Below, piece by piece: positions 10,637 to 20,223 of a DNA stretch of 64,000 nucleotides (the stretch's first letter is position 1; every line of letters begins with the position of its first letter). Location: positions 2,046,001 through 2,110,000 of the forward strand of contig OX637342.1 in assembly GCA_951799405.1 (NCBI GenBank). The letters run 5' to 3'. Position numbers and translations under genes: made by a program. The notes below the pieces were generated by a model. That model searched no databases and was not told the origin of the DNA. It worked only from the letters and a program-made list of their open reading frames with translations. Source of the stretch: Agapetus fuscipes. Its lineage: Eukaryota; Arthropoda; Insecta; Trichoptera; Glossosomatidae.

Positions 10637-10800
10637 TGAAATCTGTTGCCATGGTCTGTGGGAGCTGGAGCATCCAGATGTTTCGCCCATATCTACGATG
10701 GGCTTCTTGATCACTTGGCTTTTACGCTGAAGTAACGCATCTTTGACATATGTGCGAAACGTCCGGAAGCTCCAGCTCCCACAGACCACGACAACAGATC
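10637..10800. repeat. Inverted Penelope-type repeat with two degenerate hammerhead motifs
   Basis: The left arm GGTCTGTGGGAGCTGGAGCA and right arm (reverse complement) GTGGTCTGTGGGAGCTGGAG are about 55 bp each. On the minus strand the left arm has GCCCAT..ATGGGC stem II and GAAAC but a lost CUGA core. On the plus strand the right arm (10727-10766) has CTGAAGT, a GCAT/ATGTGC stem and GAAACGTC. Single-copy relatives are at 40061-40130 and 42188-42300. Confidence 0.55.
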
Positions 10801-11436
10801 CCGCAAAGCAACTCTGTAGTAAAATATAACTTTTTTATTTCAAGATTTTAAATTATGATTACGGTCGTTAGACATTTTTTAGATTGAAAAAAAAGGACGT
10901 TATTGGCCGTGGAAAGAGAAGAACGATTTTCTCTACGTTTCGTCACAGTCATATCCGACGTATTCAGGAGGCGTGTGTCTTCTACGAATAAGAATCACGA
11001 ACTGTTAAATTGTTGTTTTTTATGTCGAATAACAATGTCAATTTCTTCAATATTCGCCATAGGGAATGGCGATTACTCGTATTCGACTATTCGCTAAAAC
11101 AACTATTCACGGCATCTCTAATCTCGACCTCCCAGTAGGTGTTTAATGGTACTTTTCAAAGGTCAGAACTATGTTTATAATTACATAACATAATAAACGT
11201 TATTAATCAAACTTTTGTGTTGAATATGCTACTTTTTATCGCTATTTTGCGCGTAGAATTAATCATAAATTGATGAGGCATTAATTTTGTTACCCTTGAT
11301 ATAAAAATGAACCTCACAACGTGATGTTTATTCACGAAATCTGTCGTAACAAATAATTTAAACACATTCTGTAACCACATACAATGTTTTTTGTATTGGT
11401 TCTTTGTACTTACTTTGTACTCATCTGTACGGCTCA

Positions 11437-11638
11437 TATTGAATGCATGCCCACATATAGACACACATGAGTTCGCGCTTACACATGCTGCATGTGTGCT
11501 TACATACAAAAATACAAAATTTCAAACTTAAATAGTAAATTAACACACACATTGCAACATATTTTGCTGACCTTTTATGAAACAGGCGTGACATTGTCAA
11601 AGTGTACAGTTTGCATGGTCAGCTTCATACCAACCTAT
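11437..11638 (-). repeat. R1 repeat, minus copy
   Basis: Recognised by GCATGCCCACATATAGACAC, CATGCTGCATGTGTGC (as read on plus) and AGCTTCATACCAACCTATAA at its 5' boundary. The central block is diverged. Confidence 0.75.
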
Positions 11639-11653
11639 AAATAACACTGTATG

Positions 11654-11876
11654 CAGTGGCGAAGGGTGCCATACAAGCCGATTTCCATCGGTTTCCCGTT
11701 TAAAATGAGGCAAAAATGATAATAAAGTAAAGTTCAATGGGGAAAAAATACGTAGGTATTGTTTATTTGGTTTTAAATGTATTTTTTTACTTTGTGTCTA
11801 TATTTTTTAAGTTCTTTTACATCATTTGAAAAGGGAAGCCGATGGGAACCGGCTTGTATGGCACCCTTCGCCACTG
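11654..11876. mobile_element. hAT-like MITE with ~38-bp TIRs
   Basis: The left TIR begins CAGTGGCGAAGGGTGCCATA and the right end is its reverse complement; the match continues to a CCGAT..CATCGG core with few mismatches. CAGTG fits the hAT YARNG end rule. Flanks CTGTATG and CTGTAAG are a likely eroded TSD. 223 bp and non-coding. The open frame at 11773-12033 on the minus strand runs out of the element and looks spurious. Confidence 0.65.
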
Positions 11877-12145
11877 CTGTAAGGTGAATGCTAAAATCTG
11901 AATCTACCAAGTTTGCATTGGACGCGAAACATTTTTGAATTAATAACGCTTTTTTCGGCGATCTAACTTCTTGTATGGCACTGTCGGCCTTAGCAAGTAA
12001 TAACAAAGTATTTGTTTGCCTTTTCCCTAGCAACCCGTGACGTCACATTTTTTTATACGTCACTTCAAATGCGGAACTCATTTTTATTGAACTACGTATA
12101 ACTTAATGTTTCAAAAATATCCACCTAAGAATTTTAATACTACGT

Positions 12146-12768
12146 CCCCCCAGTGTTTATTTGAATTTTATATCATTTGATTCAAATATGACCTGTCAAT
12201 GAAATTGTCTTAAGAACCATGGATTTATAAGGACTCCATGTTAAGAACCACATTCTGCACAATCTGAGCTAAAATAAAAACATAAAACACGATAATGTGA
12301 GAGTTGCTTTAAATATTTTTGAAATCAATTTTCCGCTTTCGTCCGGTCGATAGCTCAGGTAGTAGAGTGCTTGCATTCCATGCCGAAAGCTCGGGTTCGA
12401 ATCCCACCGAGGGTGTCAGAAAGGATTTCCCGTTTCGGTGTTTATTTCAAACCCCAAAATAAAATGTCGGTAAGGTTTACTCAGCCTTCACAAGAAATGA
12501 GTACCAGCACTCTCGGGAGCTGGGAAACCTCCACTTCAACTGAAGTGGATGGCGTAAGGTCGGCCCCCTTACCTGTAAAAATAAATAGGTTCAACTCGCC
12601 ACATGCGACCCCTTCGGGGATAACGCGGCAAGAAGTTACACTATATGTGTAGCTTAGTTGCGTAGTTGCGTTGCGTTTTTATAAGACACATTGGTCCAGT
12701 ACACATACAAACATTGCTCATGTGAAAATATCTCTGATGAATAAAGACAAACAAGCACTAAGGGGATG
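12146..12768 (+). mobile_element. MITE family C split by a SINE A insertion
   Basis: The left part (12146-12340) starts with TIR CGTCCCCCCAGTGTTTATTT and runs to GAAATCAATTTTCCGCTTTC. The right part (12680-12768) resumes with ATAAGACACATTGGTCCAGT and ends ACAAGCACTAAGGGGATG. Removing 12341-12679 restores the family C sequence seen at 20008-20219. Confidence 0.8.
12341..12679 (+). repeat. tRNA-derived SINE family A, full-length copy
   Basis: The tRNA-like head has an A-box-like TAGCTCAGGTAGTAGAG and a B-box GGTTCGAATCC, so it should carry an internal RNA polymerase III promoter. The collapsed anticodon arm (GCAT TCC ATGC) rules out a working tRNA. The body is the shared GGTGTTTATTTCAAACCCCA, TTTACTCAGCCTTCACAAGA and CATGCGACCCCTTCGGGGAT blocks. 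The 3' end is TGTAGCTTAGTTGCG plus a short TTGCG-repeat tail. The frame at 12371-12652 is a shadow. Confidence 0.85.
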
Positions 12769-12791
12769 GTATGACTATGGTTTAAAAAATA

Positions 12792-13030
12792 TCCACCTTA
12801 GAATTCTAGCAGTACAGAAAATAGTTGAGACCAAGATTAAGATCCTCAACCCAAGAAGTGGCTTGGGAAAGGATTTCCCTGTGAGCAATGAAGAAGGTGA
12901 CGTCAGGATCTGGATGATCCTGCAGAACCGCAGGGCAAGATTGATCGACGTCTTCATCTCCTCCAAAGTCTGAAGAAGGGTGAGGAGATCCTACAGCACA
13001 AGGCCGTGTGGGGCCTCAATGAAGGTAGAA
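12792..13030 (+). pseudogene. Coding-like fragment of unknown origin, frameshifted
   Basis: Base composition is visibly more GC-rich than the surroundings. One frame reads IKILNPRSGLGKDFPVSNEE and a second, after a shift near 12905, reads DDPAEPQGKIDRRLHLLQSL, then LKKGEEILQHKAVW to about 13020. A CTTAG precedes it at 12797-12801, resembling a splice acceptor. It follows directly after the MITE at 12768. It could be a decayed exon, a processed pseudogene or part of a larger transposon. I do not recognise the protein. Confidence 0.4.
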
Positions 13031-13194
13031 TAGCATGGTTTACGTATTTTCAATGTTGAATTGGGCATAAAATTCTGATAAAATGCACATAAGAGAAAAA
13101 AATCTGGTATCACACGGGAATAAGCTTACCACAATATGATCGAAGTCAGGGCTAGATTTACGGTCATTCGACATATTTGTAAAATAAAGTAAAT

Positions 13195-13285
13195 AACTGG
13201 ATATTTATACAAACCGTTAGTTAGAGAATTTCAGTGTTCTTGACGTTTCGTTGTCTTCTTATCCAACAAAATCAGGAGACACATT
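13195..13285 (-). repeat. Penelope-like end with degenerate hammerhead
   Basis: On the minus strand: CTGATTT (a damaged CUGANGA), stem-loop TGTTGGATAAGAAGACAAC, then GAAACGTC. This is followed by the block CTGAAATTCTCTAACTAACG also present at 56590-56613. It is the same subfamily as 56544-56587 but has a broken core. Confidence 0.55.
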
Positions 13286-13434
13286 ATTGTTTGGTGGTAG
13301 GCAAGGATACACTGATTGGATGAAACTTTATTGCCACGCTGTCGTGTTGGTCGAAAAAAATGAAATGCCTCCTGATGAGACACATTCTTGTTCGTCATCA
13401 TATACTCACTTAGACTTTTGAGGTCATGTCATAT

Positions 13435-13690
13435 AATCTAATCTAATCTAATCTAAGTTGCAAAGATATGTTACATTGGAGATTCACATTATATGCATTC
13501 TCACAAGCAGACACGTACAAGTTCGTGCTTGCACATGCCGCATGTGAACTTACAACTTAAAAATCAAATCTCAAATGGATAAACACCCTGCAACTCTTGC
13601 CGTCCTTCCTTGAAACATGGGTGACATTGGCAAAGTGAACCATTTTTACAGCATGGGTTGTCAGCCGCATACCAACCTATAAGTCAAGGA
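13435..13690 (-). repeat. R1 repeat with (TCTAA)n tail, minus copy
   Basis: Full-length copy ending, on the minus strand, in tandem TTAGA units (13435-13457 on plus as repeated TCTAA). The 5' boundary is AACCTATAAGTCAAGGA as read on plus. Confidence 0.85.
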
Positions 13691-14150
13691 TCAAGATCTA
13701 TAGAAAAAGTTCCTCCTAGCTAGTTAAAACACTGTAACAAGAGTCCTTGGGGTAGCTTGTGCCACCAAACAGCGCCGTATAAAGTTGTCCAATTGTTATT
13801 ACAATCAAACCTGTTTTGCACAAAAAATAAACTTGTATTTTGTCTCAATTTGTTCCCTCTTTGCTTTAGAGTCTTGCTGCGTTTAATCGATGTTTCGCAC
13901 TCGCTTTTCTCACTGCTCCCGAAGTGCAAAAAATAAACCGCGATTGTTAACGATATAACCGGTAATGGCGGATGATATTGCTCAGGATGAAATGTGCAAT
14001 TTATCTTCGTAGCAAATCATCGGAGCTGATTCAAGTCCAAATGCTCTATTTTCTTTCGCATGTACAAATAAAACTCTACGTATAAAAATTGAGAGAGCTT
14101 TTGTTCTAATTTTTAAAAACATTTTTTATTTTAATGATCACTAACGAGGA
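13691..14150. other. No gene recognised
   Basis: Short frames only. The frame at 13720-13929 (minus) has no recognisable domain. Confidence 0.3.
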
Positions 14151-14333
14151 TATTCTTAGACATTATTGTCGTCGGTTGAGCCCACGCTTTGACAAACTAA
14201 TGGTGCCTTAGCTGGAAGTTTCATCAGCACGGTCATTCTTACCTACCGAATTTTGAAATATTTGTATGAAGACAAATCAGCTGCTCCCTTGCGACCATTT
14301 TGGATTGACAGGTCTGAATTCTAATTATTTTAT
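14151..14333 (+). mobile_element. MITE family F, one-ended copy
   Basis: Matches the reverse complement of 34911-35138 from TATTCTTAGACATT through GAGCCCACGCTTTGACAAAC to GGATTGACAGGTCT, but lacks the second inverted arm. Confidence 0.65.
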
Positions 14334-14776
14334 TTATCAACGTGGCCCGTTTTATAATTGATATTCATAAAAACAATCTTTACGTAGAAGTGTTCTGATT
14401 TAATTTAAGATTTCAGATACCTACTTTAAACAAAAATGCGTTATATTCTGGCATCAAGAAAGGTGAAAATAAAAACACACCAAAAAAAAAAAGCACTAAA
14501 TCGGTGTCAAAAGTATCCGAAGGCAGAAATGTCACTGCTAATGGATCATTTCCTCTCGTCGAGCGTTTCTCGAGTCGCACTCGAGTCGAGGCAATAATGA
14601 GGAGACGAGCATTTCGAGAAATTCCTCGAAACAGACTTCAAGTGGTCTCTCTTTACACTCGCCGCCGCTCCGTGGGACAAAAATACCAAAAAATAACATT
14701 ATATATTTTTAACTAATATTATATGTACTTTTACTTTCTATTATTTTATTTATTTTACTTACTATTTTACTTTCCT

Positions 14777-15022
14777 TGACTGATAGGTTGGTATGCGGCG
14801 TACCACCCATACTGTAAAAAATGGTTCACTTTGCCAATGTCACCCCTGCTTCAGGGAAGGTCGGCAAGAGTTGCAGGGCGTATGTTCATTTGAGATTGGG
14901 TTTTTTATATTGTAGGTCCACATGCGGCATGTGTAAGCGCAAAATTATGCGTGTCTGCTTGTGGGAATGCATTTAATATGAATCTCAAATTATACATATC
15001 TATGAAACTTAGATTTAGATTT
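14777..15022 (+). repeat. R1 repeat, plus copy
   Basis: Begins exactly TTCCTTGACTGATAGGTTGG and ends GAAACTTAGATTTAGATT. Close to the LINE-linked copy at 10121, but no LINE coding sequence precedes it. Confidence 0.85.
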
Positions 15023-15121
15023 ACATGTAAACATAAATCGGCGAGTTTAACGGTATGTATAAGAAAATTACTTTTTTTTTTTTTTTTTTTCATTCATTTA
15101 CAACACTACTAAACTACGCAC

Positions 15122-15200
15122 ATAGTGTAACTTTTTGCCGCGTGTTCCCCGAAGGGATAACATGTGACAAGTGGAACCTATTTATTTTCACAGGGCATAT
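15122..15200 (-). repeat. SINE family A, 3' fragment
   Basis: Reverse complement of the family 3' end: GTGTAACTTTTTGCCGCGTG, TTCCCCGAAGGGATAACATG and CCTATTTATTTTCACAGG. Confidence 0.65.
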
Positions 15201-15380
15201 GATAATTTGTGGTATAATAATTTGTGAAAAAATGCTTTCCACGTGACTATTGTTGGTAAATATATATTTTTAATTTTTTAAATTTGGATTCGTAAAGACG
15301 ATTGTGGTTGATCGACTTTTCTTGTATCGGCCAGAAATAGGTAATAAATTAACATAGCATCTCGACCAATAAGTATAAAT

Positions 15381-16144
15381 CTGTGCCTCCTGTGAAAAGT
15401 GATACAACTCAAAAATCATCATTTTACAGGAGAGCAAAAACAAGATTTAAAAAATTCTAATTCATGAACTAAGTGGGCTAGGTTACACATAAGTACCTTA
15501 TTTTGTAGCTAAAAACATTCACTTTCACTGTGCATTCTAATTTTTATGGTTACTATTATAGTTTACAAATAATTTATTAAACTCTGTCAGTTGTACCTTT
15601 TTTTTGCCTGTACTTGTATCATTTATTACGTGATACATGATACAAGTAGAGTTAAATTATATTGCACCTATAAGTTGTCTTTGAGTTAAGTGATACCCAA
15701 AAAGCTTAAAAAAATTCAAATTTAATAACTCATAAGATAATGGTCCAGACAGAATGTTGCTCAAACTAATTATAAAAATACTACCCCAAAGACACAATTG
15801 TTGTACTTAAAATAGTAGTATTTTCATAATTTACCTGAATCGTATAACTTGGCTAAAATTCCAGTCAAAAATTGGTGTAAAGTGATATAAGTCGAGATGT
15901 ATCAATATTCACGATAGATTTGTAAAAAACAATGTGTGGATCAATTACTAAAAGGGATACAACTTGACTTATATCACTTTTCACGTTTTTTTGCCTAAAT
16001 CCTGCCAGTTATATTTCCTAAACTATAGCAGATAGAAGAATGTGAGTAAGACCGAAAAATCGCTAATTTTTTTCTGATTATTTCTATGTAAAAATCTCAA
16101 AAAGGGTATAACTCGAGTTGTATCACTTTTCACAGGAGGCACAG
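15381..16144. mobile_element. Unclassified DNA transposon with 30-bp perfect TIRs
   Basis: The first 30 bp (beginning CTGTGCCTCCTGTGAAAAGT, ending GATACAACTC) are the exact reverse complement of the last 30 bp. The flanks are AAAT on both sides (15377-15380, 16145-16148), a 4-bp TSD. Inside, the subterminal GTGATAC/GTATCAC motif recurs in both orientations (near 15617, 15640, 15890, 15975), as transposase-binding sites often do. No frame over 60 codons lies inside, so the 764-bp element is non-autonomous. No other copy is in the window. Confidence 0.75.
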
Positions 16145-16159
16145 AAATAAAGCTGACAA

Positions 16160-16372
16160 CTCGTTCTGAAAAAAAATGGATCACTTTACCAATGCCACCT
16201 CTTGTTCAATGAAGGGAGGTAAGAATCGCAAGTTTTATTTTAATTGAAGATGTATTTTTTTGTATGTAAACATGCGGCATATGTAAGCGTGATTACACGT
16301 GTCGTCTTGTGGGAATGCATTAATTAACCTTTATTAATACATCTTTGCAACTCAGATTACAGATTATTATTT
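16160..16372 (+). repeat. R1 repeat, plus copy lacking its 5' end
   Basis: Shares AAAATGGATCACTTTACCAA, CATGCGGCATATGTAAGCG and TTTGCAACTCAGATTACAG with other R1 copies. Confidence 0.75.
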
Positions 16373-16824
16373 ATTTTATTTACATGAATATTTTACATAC
16401 ACTTCTCTAGTACACAATATTATATTTTATTCGTAAAGGGGTGAAACGGTCGTGCGTTATGCAGAGGATCGTATTTGACTGGTCGTGGACCCTTTGTGAA
16501 AGTGCCGAATTCTGGCTACGCACTTCCGGACCGCTAAAACGCAAAACTCTTCATATAAAATGGTTTTTTGTATGTTTTGAATTTCCTTTGTTGTAAGAAT
16601 TGTGTCCTCAAATTTTATATTCATATCCGTTTATTTTATTTTAAGTATTGGAAGCTTCAGAGTGTTACTAATGTATTATGTAACTGTTGCTGTAACTATG
16701 TCGCCAATCCGCAAAGGGTGGACAGAGCTTCTGCACATTTGCCTCTATCTTTTATTCATTTCATTTCAATCACTTTAATTCCCGTCTTACAATTCTAAAT
16801 TCACATAAAATCATAGAACCAGTG

Positions 16825-16960
16825 AGTGTACTCAGCCTTCAAATGAAATTATAACCTGTCTCCCCGAGAACAGGTAAACCCTTGTGTTGGTGAAGTAGTT
16901 GGTGTAAGTCTAGCCCTCTTATCTATTAAATTAATTGTGTAAAAATTGCCTCTATGAATT
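16825..16960 (+). repeat. SINE family A, internal fragment
   Basis: Retains TACTCAGCCTTCAAATGAAA, a GAACAGGTAAACCC variant of the central block and TTGGTGTAAGTC, then the CCCTCTTATCT region. Confidence 0.6.
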
Positions 16961-16977
16961 AAATTGATTAAAATTTT

Positions 16978-17225
16978 TGGTCGTTAGCTCAATTGGTAGA
17001 ATCTTTTTCTTTTATGCCAGATGGATAGGGTTCAAACCTGACAAAAGATGTCAGAAATGATTTCCCGTGTTGGTGTTTCTTTCAAACCTAAAATAAAAAT
17101 AAAGACAAGATTTACTCAGCCTTTTCAAAAATAAAAAAGAGCCCTTACCAGAGCTAGGAAACCCTGATTCAACTGAAATGATTGGCGTAAGGCTGTCTCC
17201 TTTATTTGTAGAAATAAATAGAATA
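16978..17225 (+). repeat. SINE family A, diverged copy with tRNA-like head
   Basis: The head GGTCGTTAGCTCAATTGGTA is followed by GATAGGGTTCAAACCTGAC, then TGTCAGAAATGATTTCCCGT and the body to the TTTATTTGTAGAAATAAATAG region. The 3' CG-rich end is lost. Confidence 0.7.
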
Positions 17226-17689
17226 TAAAATTTCCAATTACTGTCATTATGATCAAACCTATCCTCATTCTTTATGTGTCTTTCACTTAGTAATATTTCA
17301 TATAAGAAAAGACAGGAAATAAGCAGTTAGCTAGGTACGTTTAACAAACTCGTGACTCTAAATTCTTCAACATGCAAGCTCTGAATCAAAGTATGAATCT
17401 AACATTGTGAACTTTTCACCGTTAATCTGGCCAACTTCACAACAATTGTACCTTGTATAAAAATAATTACGTGTACACTCAACAATAATGTATGAAAAAG
17501 AAAAGAGACGTTCTATTGAGCGTTTGAGTTTCCAACTATATTTTTTGGTCGAGTTGAAAACTCGGATAATTTTCACACTGCGTAGCATGACTTGTCACAA
17601 CAATGGACGTTATGTGTATCAGAATAATAAGAAAAAAGAAAGACCTTTTGATGGAATATGTTTCGGTGGGGAATGAACTGTTAGTCGGC
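17226..17689. other. No gene recognised
   Basis: The overlapping short frames on both strands lack domain features. Confidence 0.3.
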
Positions 17690-18402
17690 CGGTTCCATGG
17701 TAGAACGACACAGTAACAAAATGATACAGTGAAATAACAACACATAATAGAACATAATGACAGTATATCACATGAAAAACAACACTGAAAATACATCACA
17801 TGAAAAACAACACTGAAAATACATCACATGAAAAAATATCACAATGACAAAAACATCACATCAAATGACAGAAGGACAAATGACATAAATCACAATACAG
17901 AACGATACATGACAGAACGACACATGATAGCACATCAAAATAACAGTACTTCACATGAAACAACATCACATGACAGAATAACACATGATAGAACGACACA
18001 TGATAGAAAATCACAATGACAGCACATCACATGATTAAACATCGCTATGACAGAATATCACAGGAAAGAACATCACAATGACCAAACAAGACAAAACCGT
18101 TTCGTGTGTCGTTCAATCATGTTTCGTTCTGACATGTGATGTTTTGTCATTGGGATGTAGTTTCCTGTGATGTTTTGGCATGTGTCGTTCTATCATATGT
18201 CGTTCTGTCATGTGATGTTTTGTCATTGTGATGTACTTTCCTGAGATGTTTTGAGGTACACACAAAAACAGCGCTCACCAAATAAATCAGCCTAATTTAA
18301 TTTTATTTAATTGCGATGCTATGTATGTTATGTGTTGTTCTGCCATGTGTCGTCCTGTCATGTTTCGTTATGTCATGTGTCGTTTTGTCACTGTGGTGTT
18401 CA
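17690..18402. mobile_element. Foldback-like element made of ~15-bp tandem repeats
   Basis: The left arm (17690-18085) is a run of degenerate 15-mers of the type AACATCACATGACAG / AACGACACATGACAG. The right arm (18105-18402) is the same array inverted (CTGTCATGTGATGTT). Both outer ends carry the CACAGT..ACAAAA / TTTTGTCACTGTG motif. A SINE B tail is inserted at 18247-18305. The translated five-residue repeats on both strands (THDRT-like) are artefacts of the DNA repeat. A related element with a TSD lies at 48792-49313. Confidence 0.65.
18247..18305 (+). repeat. SINE family B, 3' tail fragment
   Basis: Matches the family B end: ACACACAAAAACAGCGCTCA, CCAAATAAATCAGCCTAATT and the TTTAATTTTATTT tail. 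It lies within the right arm of the foldback element. Confidence 0.7.
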
Positions 18403-18585
18403 CCAGTCAGGCCGAGTGCCAGCACAGTTAGTCTCTTTCTCCAGCAGACACGACCAGCACAGTAATCACATGAAGAGAGGCGATCCACATCCGTAGAAAT
18501 TCCATTTCACGCACCAAATTCGTTACGCTCTACAACTGAGGGCGGTCGGCCACGAGGCAACTTCCAAGCGACTTGTCTTCTGACG

Positions 18586-18700
18586 GTGTCATTCACACAC
18601 AGCAAATCCATGGCTCAACCACCAGCAAATGGGAATTTTCCATACAAAAAATCGATGATCCATTTATCAACTACGAAGCAAACGTGTTGTGAATAGCGCA
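18586..18700. mobile_element. Small foldback MITE (family G)
   Basis: The ends ATTCACACACAGCAAATCCA and GTTTGC..TTGTGAATAGCG are inverted, and a TTTTCCATACAAAAAATCGA centre matches the 4986-5097 copy. Confidence 0.5.
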
Positions 18701-18727
18701 GTGAGTGCCTAGATCGACTGGACTACT

Positions 18728-18982
18728 CGCTCCCTCAGTTCTTGTTTATCGTATACGCCAATCGTGCCAAATATGACTTTTTCATGCAATTGTCTTAAGA
18801 ATCAAATTCTACACAATTTGAGCTAAAAAAAACCTTAAAACTCGATAATGTGAGAGTTCTTTTAAATATTTTTAAAATAAATTTCTTGTTTTCATAAGAC
18901 ACATTAGTCCAGTACACATGCAAACATTGCTCATGTGAAATTTTCTCAATGGCGTTTACGATAAACACGCACTAAGGCAGCG
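18728..18982 (+). mobile_element. MITE family C, complete copy with 4-bp TSD
   Basis: TIRs CGCTCCCTCAGTTCTTGTTT and (right, reversed) CGCTGCCTTAGTGCGTGTTT continue into ATCGTA. The flanks are TACT on both sides (18724-18727, 18983-18986). The interior is the shared GATAATGTGAGAGTTCTTTT and CATTAGTCCAGTACACATGC sequence. Non-coding. Confidence 0.85.
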
Positions 18983-19036
18983 TACTATGTGCATGAGTTT
19001 GTATGCTAAGGGAGTATCATTAAGAATAATGAATTT

Positions 19037-19350
19037 AACCGGTCCGTAGTCTAGTGGTTAACACTTTGGACTCTGAATGGATGTTGTGGGTTCAAATCCC
19101 GGCGGAGCACAAAAAAAAATATACCATTTATATTTTCAAATATTATGCTCTTCGCTAGGGAAAAAATCATATACCTTTACCAAAGACCGGTCACTAAAGG
19201 TTCATCCAGCCTTACAGCAACTGGGTCTTGCTTGAGAATTGTCGCTTTTTACTGCGACAACTTAGCTCGAAGAAGGCTCTTGACCCCACAAAAACCCACC
19301 AAAGACCCACAAAAACAGCGCTCACCAAATAAATCATCCTAATATTATTA
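19037..19350 (+). repeat. tRNA-derived SINE family B, near full-length copy
   Basis: The head has A-box-like TAGTCTAGTGGTTAACACT, the loop GGACTCTGAA typical of tRNA-Gln(CTG) and the B-box GGTTCAAATCC. The body carries ATACCATTTATATTTTCAAA, AAAGACCGGTCACTAAAGGT, CCAGCCTTACAGCAACTGGG and AACAGCGCTCACCAAATAAA, ending in a (TAA)n-type tail. Transcription by RNA polymerase III from the head is inferred from the boxes. Confidence 0.85.
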
Positions 19351-19419
19351 TTATTTGTATCTGTACTGTACCAATGTGTCTTTCGAAAACTGGAAATTGA
19401 TTTTCCGACTCGCGCATTC

Positions 19420-19690
19420 ATCTACAATCTAAATTGCAAAGATATATTGACATTTCAGATTCACATTGTAACGAATAAGTAGTTTTCTGTGTTAATATCT
19501 GTGTGAGTTCTTCTGAAATTAAGTGCTCATAAGGATTTGTATTTGTTTGAGATTGCTTGAGTATAAGGTAGAATGTTCTGGAAAAATCTTATTAAGTACC
19601 CTTCATAAAAACATAGCATTAAATACATGTCTACAAGCAAACACGGGTAAATTGGCACTTACAGTGCCTACGTTTAAAAGTCGAATTCCA
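19420..19690 (-). repeat. R1 repeat, broken diverged minus copy
   Basis: TACAATCTAAATTGCAAAGA at one side and CATGTCTACAAGCAAACACG then GGCACTTAC further on are R1 landmarks. About 130 bp of unrelated sequence separates them. Confidence 0.5.
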
Positions 19691-20007
19691 AAGTGGCAGA
19701 GAGTGGAATCACAGTCGCGTACGATACAAGTCGACACTTGGTCTACGGCGCAAAGACTCCATCTTTGCAACTGTAGCCTTGGTACATCCAGCACCGTATA
19801 AATCTCCGAACGGAAGTCTCGAATGTTCTATTCCGGTATTCTTACGTGCTTGAATTATCTTCATATTTCTGACATCCCGCTATATCCCAGATATTCCCAT
19901 TAAATGTCACATACTATTCCAAAGAAAGTAAAATGAACGGAATTTATTATGATTTTTTTCCGTAACAGTAAATTATGAGAACTGGCCTATTCTTAAATTG
20001 TATACTT

Positions 20008-20219
20008 CGTCCCCCCAGTTTATCTACCATTTGATTAAAAAATGAACTTTCAATGAAATTGTCTTAAGAAACACATTTTACACAATATGAGCTAAGACAA
20101 ACACATAAAACACGATAATGTGAGAGTTGTTTTAAATGTCTTGTAAATCAATTTCCAGTTTTGCCACATACAAACATTGGGATGCGATGGACAATTTGCA
20201 AACAAGCACTAAGGGGATG
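20008..20219 (+). mobile_element. MITE family C, complete copy with 4-bp TSD
   Basis: Left TIR CGTCCCCCCAGTTTATCTAC; right end AAACAAGCACTAAGGGGATG. The flanks are ACTT on both sides (20004-20007, 20220-20223). At 212 bp it is slightly shorter than its relatives, with a deletion in the CATTGGTCCAGT region. Confidence 0.8.
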
Positions 20220-20223
20220 ACTT

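Larger units (their letters stand above)
9306..11120. mobile_element. Composite hAT-like element with nested LINE and Penelope debris
   Basis: The left end TAGTGTTGCTGCGAATA and right end TATTCACGGCATCTCTA are inverted. Both fit the hAT terminal pattern YARNG (TAGTG, TAGAG). Flanking 8-mers ATCACGAC (9298-9305) and ATCTCGAC (11121-11128) agree at 7 of 8 positions, as expected for an aged 8-bp hAT TSD. Subterminal sequence at both ends is rich in TATTCG/CGAATA. No transposase remains: the middle holds a LINE 3' end (9748-10375) and an inverted Penelope-type piece (10637-10800). Confidence 0.6.

Noticed and set aside
11773..12033. 86-codon minus-strand gene
   Set aside because: It begins outside and ends inside a hAT-like MITE whose TIR supplies part of the frame; no recognisable domain.
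12341..12415. tRNA gene at the head of SINE A copies (also 31340, 63201 and others)
   Set aside because: A- and B-box sequences are good, but the anticodon arm is collapsed and the acceptor stem does not pair. The same head is joined to a shared non-tRNA body in every copy.
17828..18019. Threonine/histidine/aspartate-rich repeat protein
   Set aside because: 15-bp DNA repeats automatically give five-residue peptide repeats in every frame; both strands are open for the same reason.
17690..18402. CRISPR-like array
   Set aside because: The units are contiguous degenerate 15-mers without spacers, in inverted arms; the genome is eukaryotic.
19037..19110. tRNA-Gln gene at the head of SINE B copies (also 38777, 57511)
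   Set aside because: The loop CTCTGAA resembles tRNA-Gln(CTG), but the anticodon stem and acceptor stem do not pair and every copy continues into the SINE body.
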